Positions 18,334 through 27,663 of a stretch of DNA of 64,000 bases are shown in pieces; position 1 is the first letter of the stretch, and every line of letters starts with the position of its first letter. Source of the DNA: Chloroflexota bacterium (GTDB lineage: Bacteria; Chloroflexota; UBA11872; VXOZ01). The notes beneath the pieces are model-generated. The model saw nothing but the letters and a program-made list of their open reading frames with translations. It had not been told where the DNA came from and did no database searches. The position numbers were made by a program, and so were the translations under genes. The stretch lies in assembly GCA_026710945.1 (NCBI GenBank), contig JAPOQA010000013.1, positions 1 through 64,000 on the forward strand, given 5' to 3'.

Positions 18334-20091
18334 CTAGAGCAGTTGTACCAGATCGCCCCGTACGAAGAAATAGAAGTCCTGCGAGCCGATGGGTTTGGGC
18401 ATTTTGCGGCTTACCAGCCACGCCGTGAAGTTTCTGCGGGTCGTGTCATTGGTGATGAAGTCCAGTATGAACGTCGGGCGTAATTCCCGGTACAGGTCTT
18501 CGGGGAACCACCACCGCAATTTATAGCGGAACGGTACGTAGTTGCTGAGGTGTTCGCGCGCGTTTTCGACCTCGCTGGCAGTCACGATCACGAATGCCGC
18601 CTCGCCCGGATCGCCGATCTTGGATATGTAGCCTACGTTTCTATAGTCGCGGAGATACCACGCAAACGGCCAGGAATCTTCATTGTCTACAATGCCAACG
18701 ATTTCAGTATTGGTTGTGAGCTTGCGAGACATCTGCTCAATCTGCGCTGCCACGAATGGTACATCTGGGGTCGTCTGCACGTACACCAGCAAGTCGCGCG
18801 GCGTATCGCCATGCGCAAATGCCAGTGGCAGGCCGGTATGCAAGGCGTAGACGCCAATGAGGAGAAAGAGGGTGAGAGCAACACGATGCCGGCGTATACC
18901 ATTGGGCTCGGCGAACTTCTGTCCCAGGAATCGTGAGACCAACAAGATACCTGGCAGCGAAAGGTGCAGCACGAGCCAGGGCATGCGCTCGCCGGCAAGG
19001 GAATAGAGCACGACTGCTCCCACGAACCAGAAGCAAAGGAAGCGATCAGTCAGGCTCCCTCGGCGCGTGAGAAACCAGAGCGCCGGCAGCGCAAACACCG
19101 CCACGATGAGTTCATAAAGGGGCACCTGCATGAAGTAGTACCAAATAGGTTGGTTGCCCCGGCTCACGTCTTGTTGAGCCAGCCAGTACTCAAGCGCCTT
19201 GATTACGCCGCTTGCAAAGTCCTGGGGATGGGTGTAGAACGCGGTAAAGAAGGTAACGAACACCAAGAGAAACGTCACAATTCCGGCAATAAGCAGCCGC
19301 CAATCGCTCCACAGATCGGCGAGCGCGCTCTTCACTGATTCATGGCTGGGCAGGCGTCCGGCAAGACCGGGCGTAAACTGCTCTTGCAAGAAGCGGACCA
19401 CGATGAAGGCTGCAAAGATTGCCACCGTAATGTAGGTGTTTTCCTTGGTGGCCAATGAGAGCGCCACCGCGCTTGCTCCCAGATAGATGTACTCTCGGTG
19501 TCTGGTATGCAGCCACCCAAAGAGCGCCAGCAGGATGAGCATCGTCCATGCCACCACGTAGATGTCATTGCGCGCGAATCGTGAAAAGTAGAGCAACGGT
19601 GGCGAAATTGCCAGGAGTACCGCGGCGAGCACCATGCCGCCCCGTCCCAGGTAAGGCTTAAGGGGGAAGACCAGCAGCACGGAGATCACGCCAAAGAGTG
19701 CCGGTCCAAAGCGCGCTACGGCGTCGCTAACGCCAAAGAGGAAGAACATGAAGGCGGTGAAGTAAAACTGGAACGGTCCGTGCAACACCGGATTGTAGCG
19801 ATAATCGAATGAGCGGTAGATGTCCCACGCAAAGCGGGCATGCATGCTCTCGTCATGGTGCAAGGCGCGCGTGCCCAGATCCCAAAAGCGAGTGAATACG
19901 ACAAACACCAGCACCGCAAGAAAAACGAGCAATTGCCAGCGGCAGAGTCCGAAGGGGGTTTCGGCGCGCAGCCACGTCGCGATGGCCGGCCAATCGGCTA
20001 CCACCGGGTCCGCAGGAGGACGTGACTTGCGCGATCGAGACGTGCTCGGTTTCGCTTGCGCCCCGGTTGGGGCTGCTTTCTTAGTTGACAT
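18334..20091 (-). CDS. Agl23-like (TIGR03663-type) multispanning membrane protein
   Basis: The 585-residue protein has a short basic, Lys/Arg/Pro-rich N-terminus (1-40) and about a dozen hydrophobic segments. An early loop reads FTRFWDLGTRALHHDESMHARFAWDIYR, with the Asp-Glu pair common in GT-C-type glycosyltransferases of the PMT/ArnT/Agl class. The soluble C-terminal part is about 150 residues. I recognise it as resembling the Chloroflexi/archaeal family annotated as flippase activity-associated Agl23, implicated by association in protein or lipid glycosylation. Its start overlaps the end of the upstream YYY-type gene by 11 bp, a conserved-looking pairing that implies joint function in the membrane. 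Confidence 0.8.
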   Translation of the reverse strand: MSTKKAAPTGAQAKPSTSRSRKSRPPADPVVADWPAIATWLRAETPFGLCRWQLLVFLAVLVFVVFTRFWDLGTRALHHDESMHARFAWDIYRSFDYRYNPVLHGPFQFYFTAFMFFLFGVSDAVARFGPALFGVISVLLVFPLKPYLGRGGMVLAAVLLAISPPLLYFSRFARNDIYVVAWTMLILLALFGWLHTRHREYIYLGASAVALSLATKENTYITVAIFAAFIVVRFLQEQFTPGLAGRLPSHESVKSALADLWSDWRLLIAGIVTFLLVFVTFFTAFYTHPQDFASGVIKALEYWLAQQDVSRGNQPIWYYFMQVPLYELIVAVFALPALWFLTRRGSLTDRFLCFWFVGAVVLYSLAGERMPWLVLHLSLPGILLVSRFLGQKFAEPNGIRRHRVALTLFLLIGVYALHTGLPLAFAHGDTPRDLLVYVQTTPDVPFVAAQIEQMSRKLTTNTEIVGIVDNEDSWPFAWYLRDYRNVGYISKIGDPGEAAFVIVTASEVENAREHLSNYVPFRYKLRWWFPEDLYRELRPTFILDFITNDTTRRNFTAWLVSRKMPKPIGSQDFYFFVRGDLVQLL

Positions 20092-22471
20092 TGGCTTTCA
20101 GCACATACACGTCGCCGCTCTGAAACACGACGGGGAACCAGTTGAGAAGGTGATCCACGTCCTGGCCGTACAATTGCCGCTCCCAGTCACCTACGAAGAT
20201 ATAGTCAGCGTCATATTTGCGCAAGAGCGCCTCCGCACCATCTCTTGGCGCGGTCACGTAGAACAGCTGGAGATCGTTCTCACGTTCGAGAACAAGCTTG
20301 AAGTCATTGCGCCAGAGGTTCTCGTGCTGCCGCCACCCTAGCACCGTCTGCAATCCCGTAAACGCCGCTACCCGGCTGTACAGACTATATTCCTGGCCGG
20401 AAGCTTCTACTACCACGCTATCTGACGCGGCATTCTCCTGCAACCACGCTATTGCCGCCACTTCGTCGGCATGATCGCGGGCATAGAACTTGGTGCCGTC
20501 CAAAGTCGGCGGCTCGCGTTGAAATGACGCAAAGATAGGCGCAGTAAGGGCGCTGTAATAGAAACCGCTGAGCACGAGCAATATCGTGACGGCGCGAAAT
20601 GCCCAACTCAACGGACGTTGCCTCTCCCGCAGCCAGATTCTCGCATAGTAGATCGCGAAAGCCATTACCGGCGCGAGAAGAGTCCAGACTTGAAAGTAGA
20701 GCTTGAAGACGGTGTTCATGCGCATGTTCGGCGGGCCGTAGAAATCCTTTACATAAAGTATCTCGCTCGTCAAGACGAGGAGTGCGGCTAGTCCGATCAT
20801 ACCCAGCACCAGGGGCAACGGGTCACTGTAGTCACGCCACCAGAGTAGAATGCCGATCCCTGCCACGAGGCTCAGGGCAATGATTGCCAAAGCAGCCGTA
20901 TCGAAGAGCCGCGCGAGCAGCAGCGTTATGGCGACCCAACCAAGGATCCAAAGCGCGTAAGGTGGATAGAACTCCCTGCGTGCCTTGGGTTCCGGTGCGG
21001 GGGTGGGGGGCTGCTGCGAGCCACTGTCTGCACGGCGGCGCTGCTGTCGTGCCTTCCGCCCTCGCGGTTGGGACTTACGTGCTGAGGATTCCGGCATGAT
21101 GCGACGCAAAGTGGTCTGAATGCCAGTTATCGTCAGGAGCACGCCTATAGGCACCAGGAAGATGCCAAACAAGGTGAAGAACTGGCCGACGTCTGACCGG
21201 TAGGGCACCAGGCCGATTCCCTGCGCAGGCGGATCAAAGGTGAGGTAGAACGGTGCATAGAGCACCACGGCCAAAACACCGGTGGCGCCTACCCAAATGA
21301 GCGCGTTTCTCCACTGCGTCCACTCGCCTCTTACGCGAAGCGAAAGAAGCACGAACGCTGTTAGCAGTACAAAATAGGTGGGAAAGTCCCACGAATTCAG
21401 GAAGTATAAACCGCCGAAGATGATTGCACTGAGCACGACACGGCTGACTCTCGCGACGGTAAGCACCGCCAAGATGGATTTCCAATCTGGAGGGAATGAC
21501 AGGGGCACAGGCGGGTAGTCAGGTCTTGCATACCACGTGAGCGCCGTGAAGACGGCGAGCAGGGCGAAGGGCAGCGCCATGACGTGCGGATGCATGTCGC
21601 CCAAGATGAAGCTGAATGCCGGGAACTCATTGATCGTGTAGTCAAGCAGCGTATCGCCTTCCACGCGTTGGACCACACGGGTGGCATTCCAGCCAATGCC
21701 GAACCAAAACCCTTGACGGAGTATTTCCGGCTCGGTTAAGGCTTTCCAGATAGTGAAGAGATTTCCGATGAAGAGGAGCAGGAATACGGCAAAGAGACCG
21801 GTGAGCGTTCCTTTGCGCGGCTCGACGATCCCACCTGCGGCTTGGAAAAACTTAACCAGGCTGTAGCCAATGCCGTAGGCACCCAGTCCACTCAGGGCAA
21901 AGAAGAGCGCCAGCGCCAAATTATAGGTGATCGCTGAGGGAATAAAGGTGAGTCGGGTGAGAAACGCCACCATGAGGTAGCCGAAGTAGTAGTAGTTGAT
22001 GGTAAGTCCCGCGGCCCAGGCATCGTGGGGAGGGAAAGAGGTCGATTGGAGGATGCTATTCACCATCATGAAGTCCATGAACTTCTCGGTGCCCATGAGT
22101 TCGGGGGCATATTGACGCAGTACCGCGTATCCACACAGGAGTACGAAGAACAGGACTTCTGCGACATACAACTGATGCCCAACGGCCTCACGTACGTCTT
22201 GCCAGCGCCAATGGGAGCGGCGCACAATGACCGCCGAAAGTGCGCTGAGGAGGACGAGGACGACGATGAGCGCCCACAGTGTATTCGGTAAGATGCGCAG
22301 CGACATCAGAAGCCAACCGACGAAGCCGAAGAGAAGAATGCCAAGGGTCTTTGCGAACGGGTATCCGCCCATTGGCATGTGTCGGAAGAGCAGCCAGGTA
22401 AGAGGAAATGTCACCAGGCAGATGACTTGCACCGCAAGCCACCAAAGCAGTATGTACCCTAAGGTTGTCAC
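20081..22471 (-). CDS. DUF2298 (Chlor_Arch_YYY) multispanning membrane protein
   Basis: The 796-residue protein has many membrane helices. The tyrosine triplet in GLTINYYYFGYLMVAFLTRL gives the YYY family its name, and a luminal-type loop carries EKFMDFMMVNSILQS. A charged cytosolic insert (about 450-490) separates two membrane halves, and the C-terminal ~130 residues look soluble (LDGTKFYARDHADEVAAIAWLQ). The family occurs in Chloroflexi and archaea next to Agl23-like proteins and is thought to act in glycan transfer; the enzymatic activity is not established. The start is GTG, and its stop overlaps the next gene's start. It is likely the first gene of a two-gene operon. Confidence 0.82.
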   Translation of the reverse strand: MTTLGYILLWWLAVQVICLVTFPLTWLLFRHMPMGGYPFAKTLGILLFGFVGWLLMSLRILPNTLWALIVVLVLLSALSAVIVRRSHWRWQDVREAVGHQLYVAEVLFFVLLCGYAVLRQYAPELMGTEKFMDFMMVNSILQSTSFPPHDAWAAGLTINYYYFGYLMVAFLTRLTFIPSAITYNLALALFFALSGLGAYGIGYSLVKFFQAAGGIVEPRKGTLTGLFAVFLLLFIGNLFTIWKALTEPEILRQGFWFGIGWNATRVVQRVEGDTLLDYTINEFPAFSFILGDMHPHVMALPFALLAVFTALTWYARPDYPPVPLSFPPDWKSILAVLTVARVSRVVLSAIIFGGLYFLNSWDFPTYFVLLTAFVLLSLRVRGEWTQWRNALIWVGATGVLAVVLYAPFYLTFDPPAQGIGLVPYRSDVGQFFTLFGIFLVPIGVLLTITGIQTTLRRIMPESSARKSQPRGRKARQQRRRADSGSQQPPTPAPEPKARREFYPPYALWILGWVAITLLLARLFDTAALAIIALSLVAGIGILLWWRDYSDPLPLVLGMIGLAALLVLTSEILYVKDFYGPPNMRMNTVFKLYFQVWTLLAPVMAFAIYYARIWLRERQRPLSWAFRAVTILLVLSGFYYSALTAPIFASFQREPPTLDGTKFYARDHADEVAAIAWLQENAASDSVVVEASGQEYSLYSRVAAFTGLQTVLGWRQHENLWRNDFKLVLERENDLQLFYVTAPRDGAEALLRKYDADYIFVGDWERQLYGQDVDHLLNWFPVVFQSGDVYVLKANVN

Positions 22472-22517
22472 CGGTGTTGCTTTACTCTCCCCAGTGGAGG
22501 CAGGAATTGCTTGCTGA

Positions 22518-23156
22518 TTACAATGCGCCGGCTACCCAGGCCACACCGCGCCGCAAGAGTGTTGACGCGCCCGGATACTGCAAAGCAGCTCGATCGTGTC
22601 CCAAGAGAAGTGTGCACACGCGCGTTTGAGGGTGTTCGACCACCCACAGGAGAGGCTGCACGTTCCCATTCAGCGTGGCGTGGGCAAGAAGATGCGCCTC
22701 AGGCGTCAGTTGTATGTTGGCGTAGAGTTCGTCACGCACGGCAAAGTCCACCATGCGGGCCGTAATAGGGTGGGCGGAGTCGTCGATTTGCACGGGGAAT
22801 GGGCCATAGGGCGGATGGTAGAAATCGGGCGAGGGTGAGCCGCCGATAAGTCGCGTGTAGTCTTCCCAGCCGCGAAAGCTCAAGACACCCGCGTGCAGGA
22901 CCAGCAACCCTTTTCCCCGCGACAACGCCTTGCGAAACGCCGCTTCTCTGGCTTGCGGCCAGCGCGCATCCTTTGTGTTGAGATAAAGCAAGATCGCATC
23001 GTAGGCGTCGACGGCAGAAGTTTCGAGGATGCTGGCGTCCTCAGTCAACGTAACCTTGACCTCGCCAGTCATCTCTAGGTGGTCTGCAACATACGCGGCT
23101 ACGTCCCTCGGCTGATGCGCCGGGTTAGTTCCGCCAAGGAGCAGGATGTGCTTCAT
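22518..23156 (-). CDS. ThuA-like (class I glutamine amidotransferase-fold) protein
   Basis: The 212-residue protein opens with MKHILLLGGTNPAHQPRDVAAYV and contains LLVLHAGVLSFRGWEDYTRLIGG and PITARMVDF, the hallmarks of ThuA-like domains. The fold is that of glutamine amidotransferases without the Cys-His-Glu triad. It is associated with trehalose or other sugar-oxidation pathways. It ends 46 bp before the YYY-type gene on the same strand, so weak cotranscription is possible. The substrate is not known. Confidence 0.82.
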   Translation of the reverse strand: MKHILLLGGTNPAHQPRDVAAYVADHLEMTGEVKVTLTEDASILETSAVDAYDAILLYLNTKDARWPQAREAAFRKALSRGKGLLVLHAGVLSFRGWEDYTRLIGGSPSPDFYHPPYGPFPVQIDDSAHPITARMVDFAVRDELYANIQLTPEAHLLAHATLNGNVQPLLWVVEHPQTRVCTLLLGHDRAALQYPGASTLLRRGVAWVAGAL

Positions 23157-23376
23157 CGCTGTGCACCAGTTCCCAGGTTGATATTTGCGGCCGTACGGGC
23201 TCCTTATTCCATCTTATATCGTTTGCGGGAGTCTGTGTGGGCGTAAGGTCGTACGGCGTATGTTCTGGGCCGGGACAGGCGTGAATCAACCTGGATGGAA
23301 CACGAGTGCAAGGGCAGCAACCCACGTAGCTACGTGACAGCATTCGTCTCCGGTGTGTTGGACCGCTCGCCGCTCA

Positions 23377-24681
23377 CTATGTGGTGAGCACTGCGGCAGA
23401 CTCTTCCACAGCCGACAGGGCACTATCGAGAATGTCGAGGGCGCGATCGGCTTGCGCCAGCGTGATTATGAGAGGCGGCTGGAAGCGCAAGACGTTCCCA
23501 TAGAATCCGCCGCAACCAATGAGGAGGCCCGCTCTCCGGCATTCTTCTTGGACTTGCTTTGCCTCGTCCGGCGCGGGATTCTTGGTTTCGCGGTCGGTCA
23601 CGAGTTCGAGCCCGATCATGAGCCCCTTGCCCCGGACATCGCCAATCAGGGGATGGTCGTCGCGAAACGTCGCAAGAGCGTCCAGCACGTGTCGTCCAAC
23701 ATACTCTGCGTGCGCGGGCAGGTCTTCGCGTTCCAGGAAATCGATAGTTGCTATAGCTGCCGCCGCCGATACGAGGTTGCCGCCAAATGTGCTGAAGTGG
23801 TCGCCGGGCAAGAATGATTCGCCGATTTCCCGCCGGGTCGTAAAGGCGCTGAGCGGAAAACCATTGGCTATGCCTTTGGCCGAGGTGAGTATGTCCGGCT
23901 CAACACCAATGTCTTCGCTGGCAAACATCGATCCTGTGCGTCCAAAGCTAGTCTGAACTTCGTCGGCGATGAAGAGGGCATCGTTCTGCTCGACGATGCG
24001 CTTTGCTTTTGGAAAGTACTCAGGCGGCGGCACGATAATGCCGGCTTCTCCCATCACCGGCTCCGCAATCATGGCGGCGACATTGCCGGTGGTCTGGGTC
24101 TCGAATACCCGTTCGACTTCGTCGGCGCAAGCCACGTTGCAGGAAGGGTAGGTGAGGTGGAGCGGGCAGCGATAGCAGTACGGCGCCGGTGCGATAGCCA
24201 CACCCGATGTCAGCGGTCCGGCGCGGCGTTTGCGGCGGGCGTTGCCGCCGAGGCTAAGCGTGCCAAGGGTGCGGCCATGGAATGAGTATTGCAGGGAAAT
24301 AAACTCGGTGCGGTCGGTATATGTCTTGGCGATGCGGAGCGCGCCTTCAACGGCTTCAGCGCCGCTGTTGCCAAAGAAGGACTGCTCCAGCCGACCCGGT
24401 GTAAGTTCTGCCAGCTTTTCTGCGAGATCGGCCACCGCGGGAGCATAGTAGAGGTAGCTCCCCACGTGCACGTGGCGGTCCATGGCGCTCTTGGCGGCGG
24501 CGAGGACCTCGGGATTGCTGTGCCCGGCATTCACCACGGAGTAGCCTGCGAATCCATCCAAATACGTTGTACCGTCCGCGGCTGTAATCGTCGCCCCTTG
24601 GGCATGGGAGACCTCAACGGGCGGCATCGCGGGTGCGTGGCTTGTGACGACGTATTTTTCGTACTTCTGTTTGGTGTCCAT
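23377..24681 (-). CDS. Class III PLP aminotransferase (aspartate aminotransferase family)
   Basis: The 434-residue protein has class III features. These are GYSVVNAGHSNPEVL near the N-terminus, FFGNSGAEAVEGALRIAK, YSFHGRTLGTLSLGGN, the Asp-containing LFIADEVQTSFGRTG, and Lys269 in SAKGIANGFPLSAF as the PLP-binding lysine. Relatives include alanine-glyoxylate, 4-aminobutyrate, beta-alanine and taurine transaminases. The ATG at 24681 begins MDTKQKYEKYV; an in-frame extension up to 24783 has no family likeness. The gene is separated from neighbours by about 220 and 250 bp, so it is probably monocistronic. Confidence 0.9.
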   Translation of the reverse strand: MDTKQKYEKYVVTSHAPAMPPVEVSHAQGATITAADGTTYLDGFAGYSVVNAGHSNPEVLAAAKSAMDRHVHVGSYLYYAPAVADLAEKLAELTPGRLEQSFFGNSGAEAVEGALRIAKTYTDRTEFISLQYSFHGRTLGTLSLGGNARRKRRAGPLTSGVAIAPAPYCYRCPLHLTYPSCNVACADEVERVFETQTTGNVAAMIAEPVMGEAGIIVPPPEYFPKAKRIVEQNDALFIADEVQTSFGRTGSMFASEDIGVEPDILTSAKGIANGFPLSAFTTRREIGESFLPGDHFSTFGGNLVSAAAAIATIDFLEREDLPAHAEYVGRHVLDALATFRDDHPLIGDVRGKGLMIGLELVTDRETKNPAPDEAKQVQEECRRAGLLIGCGGFYGNVLRFQPPLIITLAQADRALDILDSALSAVEESAAVLTT

Positions 24682-24745
24682 GGCTCTTTTCCCTACGCTA
24701 CGCAGGCAATCTGTCTGCTTCTCCAGTCTTACGGCTATTGCTGCT

Positions 24746-24771
24746 AGTATAGCGTACCGGGTGAGAAGCAA
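24746..24771 (-). promoter_or_regulatory. Possible promoter of the class III aminotransferase gene
   Basis: On the minus strand a good -10 box TATACT (24746-24751) lies 65 bp upstream of the start. TTGCTT (24766-24771) is only 14 bases further upstream, shorter than ideal, so the -35 assignment is weak. Confidence 0.3.
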
Positions 24772-24930
24772 CAGTGGACACAATCAGATTCTCTCGCATA
24801 CCTGGTGGAGTCGCAAACTGAGGGGGTACAAACTGACGCCTGTCGTATGCGTCGTCGCGCTCTGCCGGCAGACTGTCAGCGACATCGATTTGTGGCAGGC
24901 AAGGCCCCGGGAAGCCAAGCCAAAGTGAGG

Positions 24931-26073
24931 TTACTTGATCTTCTTGGAGTTGTCTTTCACCTCATTGTAGACCAGTCTTGGGGTGAATTCCGGGTCAACC
25001 ATGCGGAAGTAGTATTCAGATGAAGTGGGAGGAATGTCGCCTACCTGCCGCAGGTACCAGATGCAGAAGACGCCGGCCCACGGCCAGTTAGAGCGACCGT
25101 ACTTTACGCCTTCAACGGTCCACGCCGCCTGTTCTTCCTCCTCGACGCGCCGCCAGATCAGCTTTTCGTCGGCCATGTCAGGAGGAGAAGCATTCCAGCC
25201 GTATTCATTGAACCAGACCGCTTTGCCTTCGTCTCCGTTTCGCACCATTATTTCACGCAAGAGCTCGACGCGGCGGAAATTGAGGACATTGGGGTCGGGC
25301 AACGCGGTTGGGGGAAACTCGAGCCCATAGGCGTTCGCCGACATTATATCGAAATAGTCGGCGGCACCGTGTTGATACATCTCTTCCAGGTAGTCTAGCT
25401 CGACCATGGCGCGTGGGGATCGTTCCAGGGTGATGGCCAGCGGGGCTGTTAGTACCTTAATGGAGGAGTCTACCTCTTTAATGCGTTGGTATCCGGTGCG
25501 AAGAAGGTCCACGTAGCCTTTAGGGTCCGGGGGGCTGCCCCATTCATGCGCGAGGTTGGGTTCGTTCCAGAGCTGATAGTGGGAAATGCGCCCTTTGTAG
25601 TGGTCTGCCAGTTCGGCAAGAAAGTCGCCAAAGTCAGCAAAGTTTGCCGGAGGAGCTTCTGACGGCTGGCCGTCCGCTCGCGCCCAAAGTGGGCTGCGGT
25701 CGATGCGGACGATCAGTTTTATACCAAACTGCTCCGCAAGATCCACAATCTCATCAAACTTTTGCCACGTCGGCTTTTGCCACGTCCGATCGAAGAAGTC
25801 GCCCTTCTGGCTCTGCTCGATCTCTCTCCAGGGGAATTGCTGCTTGATCCACACGATGCCGGCATCTCGAGCCATCTCGAGGGTCTTCTCTTTCTTCCAG
25901 GTCTCAACCTCTTTGTGGAGAAATGCGTTGGCGCCCCATGGATTGACTTGTGCTTCTGGAATCGTACGCACGATATCCGGTTCATCCTCACCGCGAAACG
26001 GGCCGCACGCGGCCGCACCCAAGATGGCCGCACTTGTCGCCAAGAGGTTTCTACGTCGCATTTGTCCCGCCAT
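24931..26073 (-). CDS. Lipoprotein glycoside hydrolase-like protein, clan GH-A TIM barrel
   Basis: The 380-residue protein starts with a twin-arginine-like stretch and a lipobox (MRRRNLLATSAAILGAAACG), so it is probably exported and lipid-anchored. The mature part is a TIM barrel with both clan GH-A catalytic glutamates visible, the acid/base in LWNEPN and the nucleophile in WFNEYGWN. This resembles GH5/GH39-type enzymes. The carbohydrate substrate is not evident. An AAGGAA ribosome site precedes ATG 26073; a second ATG four codons in is possible. The gene begins 3 bp after the isomerase-like gene ends and is the last of three tightly packed genes. Confidence 0.8.
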   Translation of the reverse strand: MAGQMRRRNLLATSAAILGAAACGPFRGEDEPDIVRTIPEAQVNPWGANAFLHKEVETWKKEKTLEMARDAGIVWIKQQFPWREIEQSQKGDFFDRTWQKPTWQKFDEIVDLAEQFGIKLIVRIDRSPLWARADGQPSEAPPANFADFGDFLAELADHYKGRISHYQLWNEPNLAHEWGSPPDPKGYVDLLRTGYQRIKEVDSSIKVLTAPLAITLERSPRAMVELDYLEEMYQHGAADYFDIMSANAYGLEFPPTALPDPNVLNFRRVELLREIMVRNGDEGKAVWFNEYGWNASPPDMADEKLIWRRVEEEEQAAWTVEGVKYGRSNWPWAGVFCIWYLRQVGDIPPTSSEYYFRMVDPEFTPRLVYNEVKDNSKKIK

Positions 26074-26076
26074 GCC

Positions 26077-26943
26077 TCACTTTCCTTGCGCGGCAGCAGT
26101 TGCCGCCATGTAGTCGTACGTAATGTCCAGCGCCTCACAGGGATCAGTGGTGTCAGCCTGCAAGTCAAGCGTATACCACCGGCAGACTTCTGCAAGAAGC
26201 AGCGGGCGCAGCACATTGGAGAGAGAGACGCATCCCTGCCCCGGCGGCACAAAGAGCCCCGCGGCTGCCGCACTTGGCAGGCTGCGCAATCCAATGTGGA
26301 TGTCGTTTGTCAGCTGTTCGTCGAGGTCTCGCACGTAGCAATACGTAATCCGCGCTCCATGGCGCTTGATGATCTCCAGGGCATCAATCTCCATAAGGGC
26401 GAGGTGGCCCAAGTCAAGAGCCAGGCTAATGAGTTCCGGCTCGGTATCTTCAAGAAATCGCTCCATCTCGTCTTCGGTCTCGATGAAGGAAGCAAGTCGT
26501 GGACGAAACGCTACCTGCACGCCGACAGAGCGAATCATATCAGCCACACTCTGTACCGTGTCGACGAGGGATGCATGCTCACTATCTGAAAGTGAGTCGA
26601 AGCGAATTGCGTTCGGCCAACCGGCGGTGGACATGCGCTCATTGGAGCCTGGGACGGAAAGAATGCAGAATTCCGGTTCCAGGGCGGCAAGTCCATCGAG
26701 CAATTGCGGCAAGGCCGGGCGATGCGTAGACGCAATGGCGCGGTCGTACCAGGGTTGGTGCAGCGTTAGCGCCGACAGCACGACTCCGGACTCTGCTAGT
26801 CGGTCTTGAGTTGCCAGCAGTGCCGGCAACCGCGAACCTCTCTGCTCCAAGCCCGTGAACTGAGCAGCGTTGCATGCCTCTGCAATTTCCTCGGCCGGCG
26901 CTTCTTTCCAAAGCCCTGGCGCGCAGCTAAGCGGAGGACCCAC
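26077..26943 (-). CDS. Sugar phosphate isomerase/epimerase-like TIM barrel protein
   Basis: The 288-residue protein has the AP-endonuclease-2/xylose-isomerase-like barrel. Signs are FTGLEQRGSRLPALLATQDRLAESGVVLSALT, a Glu-rich metal region, LALDLGHLALMEIDALEIIKRHGARITYCYVRDLD, and the C-terminal YDYMAATAA. Such proteins isomerise or epimerise sugars and polyols with a divalent metal. The GTG start follows GGGGAAG at 6 bases and lies 3 bp after the NYN gene's stop. Being between an NYN-domain gene and an exported glycosidase, it may process the sugar released by the latter; this is inference. Confidence 0.75.
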   Translation of the reverse strand: MGPPLSCAPGLWKEAPAEEIAEACNAAQFTGLEQRGSRLPALLATQDRLAESGVVLSALTLHQPWYDRAIASTHRPALPQLLDGLAALEPEFCILSVPGSNERMSTAGWPNAIRFDSLSDSEHASLVDTVQSVADMIRSVGVQVAFRPRLASFIETEDEMERFLEDTEPELISLALDLGHLALMEIDALEIIKRHGARITYCYVRDLDEQLTNDIHIGLRSLPSAAAAGLFVPPGQGCVSLSNVLRPLLLAEVCRWYTLDLQADTTDPCEALDITYDYMAATAAAQGK

Positions 26944-26946
26944 TGC

Positions 26947-27663
26947 TCACTTCCCCTCATCGTGTGGCCGCGGGTAGTAGTGGCCGCCTTTCCGGTCGGA
27001 GGCTTCTTCCGGCGTTTCACTTGGTGTGCTGTAGGAGACGTAGGAGTCAGAACCGTCGTGCGCCAGCGTCGAGGGCACAGTGCTTTCAGGTGCGGGTGTG
27101 CGCGTACCGTTCGGTGGCACGGCCATCTGAATATCTGGTGCCAGCTCAGACAATTCCGTAAAAGTATCCGCAACGTCAATGAGCGCAATTGCCGTCATTT
27201 CTGCTAGTCCAACGACTTCGACACGCACTCCCTTGAACTGAACTGCTTCCACCAGCCGGACAAAGTCTCCGTCACCTGAAACGAGTACCGCCGTATCGAT
27301 GTGCGGCGCAATCATGAGCATGTCGATAGCGAGTTCCACGTCGAGATTTGCCTTGACGGTACCGTCAGGGAAGCGGCGAAGGTGTTTGGTAACTACCCGA
27401 AAACCGTGGCGCTTCATCCATGTCAAATACCCTTGGGACTCGGGATTTTGAGGATCTACGCCCGCATAGGCGAAGGAACGCAACAAACGCCGGCGCTTTG
27501 TCAGAACGTCCACCATACGCGTGTAGTCGACGCGGATGCTTAGTTTGCGGGCCGCAAAATACAGGTTTCCTAGGTCAATGAAGAGGGCCACTTTCTCGAA
27601 ATAGGGCGGAAACCCAAGTTGTTCCGAATCGACAGCAGGACGGTCGACGTGGTTTACGTTCAT
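26947..27663 (-). CDS. NYN-domain (LabA/DUF88-like) predicted nuclease
   Basis: The 238-residue protein carries an NYN/PIN-like domain. Acidic positions are seen in ALFIDLGNLYFAA, KANLDVELAIDMLM and VLVSGDGDFVRLVEAVQFKG. These are the conserved Asp residues expected to hold a metal in this family of predicted RNases. Residues beyond about 175 are a disordered Pro/Ser/Thr-rich tail. ATG 27663 is chosen because GAGG lies 8 bases upstream; GTG 27672 in the same frame is within that ribosome site. It is the first gene of a three-gene operon with metabolic genes, an unusual context for a nuclease. Confidence 0.85.
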   Translation of the reverse strand: MNVNHVDRPAVDSEQLGFPPYFEKVALFIDLGNLYFAARKLSIRVDYTRMVDVLTKRRRLLRSFAYAGVDPQNPESQGYLTWMKRHGFRVVTKHLRRFPDGTVKANLDVELAIDMLMIAPHIDTAVLVSGDGDFVRLVEAVQFKGVRVEVVGLAEMTAIALIDVADTFTELSELAPDIQMAVPPNGTRTPAPESTVPSTLAHDGSDSYVSYSTPSETPEEASDRKGGHYYPRPHDEGK

